Positions 12,541 through 14,965 of a stretch of 14,965 nucleotides of DNA are shown piece after piece; positions within the stretch are counted from its first letter, which is position 1; each line of letters starts with the position of its first letter. The notes under the pieces were generated by a model. It did no database searches, was not told where the DNA came from, and was given only the letters and a program-made list of their open reading frames with translations. This DNA is from GCA-020344715 sp050115935 (lineage in GTDB: Archaea > Thermoproteota > Bathyarchaeia > Bathyarchaeales > Bathyarchaeaceae), in NCBI GenBank assembly GCA_050115935.1, contig JASFPO010000049.1:1-14965 (forward strand). The letters run 5' to 3'. Position numbers and translations under genes: made by a program.

Positions 12541-13020
12541 ATGACTCCTCACAAGCTACGGAAAACAAGAAAGAAACGTGGCTCCCGCCTGCACGGATGG
12601 GGTCAAATTGGTCAGCATCGAAAATCAGGAACAAAGGGCAGCAGAAAAGTTGGACGTCACAAACACCTGTGGACGTACGTGGTCAAGCATGAGCCGAAAT
12701 ACTTCGGGAAAAGAGGCTTCACATCTCTAAAAAGTCTCAAACGCGGAATCAACACAATCAATGTAGGGGAACTCAGCGAGTTTTTGGACAAGCTGAGCAT
12801 AGAGAAACAGCTGCAGAAGAGGGGAGGAAAGGCTTTCTAAGACCTTGAGAAACTGGGATATCACAAGCTTCTTGGAACAGGGAAGATAGCTCAAGCTGTA
12901 ACAGTTAAAGTTGCATCTCACTCGAAAGCCGCAGCTCGAAAAATAGAAGAGGCTGGCGGACAAATTCTTCAAGAACAGAAGCAAACAAAGTCACAACGAG
13001 AAGAACCTCAAAAAAATTAA
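12541..13020 (+). CDS. rpl15: Ribosomal protein uL15, interrupted by an in-frame TAA at codon 100
   Basis: A large-subunit ribosomal protein. The ATG at 12541 follows GGTGA with 6-nt spacing. The N-terminus is typical uL15: basic KLRKTRKKRGSR, then GWGQIGQHRKSGTKGSRK and GRHKH. The frame reads GGKAF, TAA at 12838-12840, and then goes on in the same frame as DLEKLGYHKLLGTGKIAQA and KIEEAGGQIL, the conserved C-terminal uL15 core, to TAA at 13018-13020. Full length would be 159 codons, normal for archaeal uL15. Only one codon is wrong; no frameshift is needed. Leu TTA to TAA is one possible single change. Reinitiation is unlikely, as no ATG, GTG or TTG with a ribosome binding site directly follows the stop. 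A sequencing error, a real mutation with a second copy elsewhere, or readthrough are all open. secY begins 47 nt downstream. Confidence 0.93.
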
Positions 13021-13067
13021 TTACTGAGAACACAATTTGCCTTTATGATTGAGGAGAAGCACAAGGA

Positions 13068-14498
13068 ATGCCTGGAAGATTCCTGTCAGTTTTCGAGCCG
13101 CTTTCTAGAGTTATTCTCGAAGTGAAACGTCCTGAGCGCAGAGTAGGCTTCAACGAAAAGCTTTTTTGGACAGGTCTCGCGCTTGTCCTTTACCTAGTAA
13201 TGACGGTGGTTCCCCTCTACGGAATAGAAACAGGTGAAGGAGGAGACCCATTCAGCTATATGCGTGTAATTTTCGCTTCCCAAAGAGGCTCGTTAATGGA
13301 ACTTGGAATCGGACCAATCGTAACAGCTGGACTTATTCTTCAACTGCTCGCGGGCTCTGGAATGATAGGTTGCAATCTATCTGATCCTAAAGACAGAGAA
13401 CTCTTTACAGTAGCCAGCAAGTTCTTCTCCCTAATCTTGATTGGTGTTCAAGCCTCAGCTTACATAATTGGCGGAGTTTATGGTGTCTTAGATCCGAGAG
13501 CAGCAGTCTTCATTTTCATTCAGCTTATGATTGCGGGTCTAGTGCTTATGTTGCTAGATGAAATGATTCAAAAGGGTTGGGGATTTGGAAGTGGCATCAG
13601 CTTGTTCATCCTAGCAGGAGTAGCTCAAAACGTCTTATGGATGACCATTTCCCCCGTATTTTCCGGGCAACCCAGTGATCCCTATTATGGGGCCATACCT
13701 GCATTGATTCACAACCTTGTAAGCGGACAACTAACCTTACAGATCGCCTTTGTTAGAGATCCCAGTCATCTTCCAGCTTTGCTTGGCTTGTTTACAACAG
13801 TCGCAGTTTTCTTAATTGTAATTTACGTTGAGGGTATAAGGGTTGAACTCCCAATTTCCCATGCAAACTACCGCGGATACAGAGGACGCTATCCAATCAA
13901 ACTGCTCTATGTCTCGAACTTGCCAGTAATCTTCGCCTCAGCCTTGTTCGCCAACGTCTATTTCATATCTCAGATTATCTGGAGCAACTACAATCCAGGA
14001 AACACCAACCCTTGGCTAAACCTCCTAGGCATGTACCGCCAGACTGAACAAGGTTTACAACCATTTGGAGGACTAGTCTATTTCGTGTTGGCACCCCGAA
14101 GCATCGGTGATGTGATAATCAATCCGGTTAGAGCCGTGGTCTTCACAGGTATAATGGTTACATTCTGTGTCGTCTTCTCCTTGACTTGGCTTGAAGTCGG
14201 AGGACTCGGACCTTCTACCGTGGCCAGGCAACTTGTTGACTCGGGCATGCAAATACCAGGGTTCAGAAGATCTGGAAAGCCAATTGAAATGGTTTTAAAA
14301 CGTTACATTCCGACAGTTACGATTTTGGGCGGTGCGTTAGTCGGGTTTATCGCAGCTGTTGCGGACTTCTTCGGAGTATTCGGATCGGGAATGGGCGTTC
14401 TGCTTTCAGTTGGAATTCTCTATCAGTACTATCAAATTCTGATGCAAGAACGCGTTTCAGAGATGTATCCAGCATTACGCCGCTTCTTCGGAGGTTAA
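13068..14498 (+). CDS. secY: Preprotein translocase subunit SecY
   Basis: 476 residues, normal for archaea. It forms the protein-conducting channel with SecE and Sbh in the cytoplasmic membrane. The N-terminus FLSVFEPLSRVILEVKRPER and first helix KLFWTGLALVLYLVMTVVP are typical. The plug-region helix precedes MELGIGPIVTAGLILQLLAGS, a hallmark of helices 2a/2b. About ten membrane segments can be counted. The cytoplasmic loops expected for ribosome and SRP-receptor contact are present: IRVELPISHANYRGYRGRYP (about 258-277), and FRRSGKPIEMVLKRYIP before helix 9. The start is preceded by GAGGAG 12 nt upstream. It follows L15 as in the archaeal spc cluster and precedes DUF106. No motif is missing. 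Confidence 0.97.
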   Translation: MPGRFLSVFEPLSRVILEVKRPERRVGFNEKLFWTGLALVLYLVMTVVPLYGIETGEGGDPFSYMRVIFASQRGSLMELGIGPIVTAGLILQLLAGSGMIGCNLSDPKDRELFTVASKFFSLILIGVQASAYIIGGVYGVLDPRAAVFIFIQLMIAGLVLMLLDEMIQKGWGFGSGISLFILAGVAQNVLWMTISPVFSGQPSDPYYGAIPALIHNLVSGQLTLQIAFVRDPSHLPALLGLFTTVAVFLIVIYVEGIRVELPISHANYRGYRGRYPIKLLYVSNLPVIFASALFANVYFISQIIWSNYNPGNTNPWLNLLGMYRQTEQGLQPFGGLVYFVLAPRSIGDVIINPVRAVVFTGIMVTFCVVFSLTWLEVGGLGPSTVARQLVDSGMQIPGFRRSGKPIEMVLKRYIPTVTILGGALVGFIAAVADFFGVFGSGMGVLLSVGILYQYYQILMQERVSEMYPALRRFFGG

Positions 14499-14626
14499 CC
14501 GAGAGAGAGCATTAGAGCTTTGGTAACCAACTTGAAGGTTTACGAAAATGGTTAAATGTCGAAATGTGGACAACTAAGGAAAACATTAAAACAACCTTTG
14601 AAACTATTGAATAGGAGATTTGAAAC

Positions 14627-14965
14627 GTGTTTCCTACACTTCCTGAATGGTTGCTGCCAATTCCCAACTCCACATTCTTTATTCTACTGCTTTCCATGTC
14701 ACTTTCCTTCCTCACAGCTTTAGCCAATAGATTACTCACCAATAGAGAGCAGTTAAGTGCGTGGAGAAAAGAAGTTGCCCAGTGGAATCAGGATTTCAAG
14801 AAAGCTAGAAAAGCTGGTGACCAGAAACTTCTTGCAAAGGTGAAGAAAAAGGAGCGTCACATTCTGTCGCTTCAGTCGAAGATGATGTGGCAGTCAATGA
14901 AAGTTTCCCTCATCTTCATGATTCCTTTCCTCTTGATCTGGCAAGTGATCATCGCTTCTTACCAA
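14627..14965 (+). CDS. DUF106 / EMC3-type Oxa1-superfamily membrane insertase, 3' end outside window
   Basis: Start is GTG 14627, with AGGAG (14613-14617) 9 nt upstream; 113 codons are visible. The layout is that of the archaeal DUF106 (COG1422, MJ0480-like) group: a short hydrophobic entry (LPEWLLPIP), membrane helix at about 14-36, a cytosolic charged coiled coil at about 42-88 (REQLSAWRKEV, KKARKAG, KVKKKERH), then a second helix from about 92 (VSLIFMIPFLLIWQVII). This group is known to belong with Oxa1, YidC, Get1 and EMC3, which insert membrane proteins co-translationally. Its place directly after secY is usual in archaea. The 128-nt gap before it holds a possible TATA (ATTAAAAC, about 14585) and no gene. 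The remaining helix or helices lie outside the window. Confidence 0.9.
   Translation, partial: MFPTLPEWLLPIPNSTFFILLLSMSLSFLTALANRLLTNREQLSAWRKEVAQWNQDFKKARKAGDQKLLAKVKKKERHILSLQSKMMWQSMKVSLIFMIPFLLIWQVIIASYQ

Noticed and set aside
12841..13020. A separate gene made of the L15 C-terminal part
   Set aside because: No start codon with a ribosome binding site follows the TAA; the sequence is simply the in-frame continuation of L15.
14512..14742. 76-residue minus-strand frame opposing the DUF106 start
   Set aside because: Shadow of the DUF106 gene, which has a ribosome binding site, membrane helix and expected context.

Overview
The window is archaeal. Evidence: an archaeal-type SecY followed by a DUF106 (EMC3/Oxa1-superfamily) gene, a radical-SAM protein with a C-terminal TRAM-like domain, TATA-like boxes about 25-30 nt upstream of starts, and two tRNA genes that fold only if introns at non-canonical positions are removed. 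Such introns point to the TACK side of the Archaea; a Bathyarchaeia-like organism is my best guess, which one window cannot prove.

Layout. (1) 1-2621, minus: a 5'-complete but truncated single-chain restriction-modification enzyme (PD-(D/E)xK-like nuclease, then Eco57I-type adenine methylase). (2) 2622-3187: no intact gene, only a decayed HExxH metallopeptidase-like frame and an orphan 3' half of a tRNA-Arg-like gene at 3143-3187. The latter is what a tRNA-targeted integration leaves behind, so 1 to about 3187 looks like the end of an accessory island. (3) 3193-5381, minus: radical-SAM/TRAM protein and an SPPY-type methyltransferase joined by an ATGA overlap. (4) 5444-7238, plus: deoC and an M29 aminopeptidase, divergent from (3) across a short promoter region with one symmetric TATA box. 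(5) 7241-9325, minus: argS, directly preceded by a tRNA-Arg(CCG) gene with two predicted introns; the argS ribosome binding site abuts the tRNA CCA. (6) 9464-9564, plus: tRNA with CAT anticodon (elongator Met most likely) and a predicted variable-region intron. (7) 9623-11302, minus: a 40-residue single-TM microprotein, two small membrane proteins and a possible 28-residue protein in a loosely packed region. (8) 11482-12406, minus: flavodoxin and SWIM zinc-finger protein, probably one operon. (9) 12541-14965, plus: the end of the ribosomal spc cluster, L15 - SecY - DUF106 insertase.

How the genes relate: region 9 links ribosome and membrane-insertion machinery. Region 5 pairs a synthetase with its own tRNA. 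Region 3 may be a nucleic-acid modification pair (inference). Region 4 is nucleoside and peptide catabolism.

Most notable oddities: an in-frame TAA at codon 100 of the otherwise full-length L15 gene; the two-intron tRNA-Arg fused to argS; the orphan tRNA-Arg 3' half beside the restriction-modification gene. I see no CRISPR array, rRNA, intact transposase or integrase gene.
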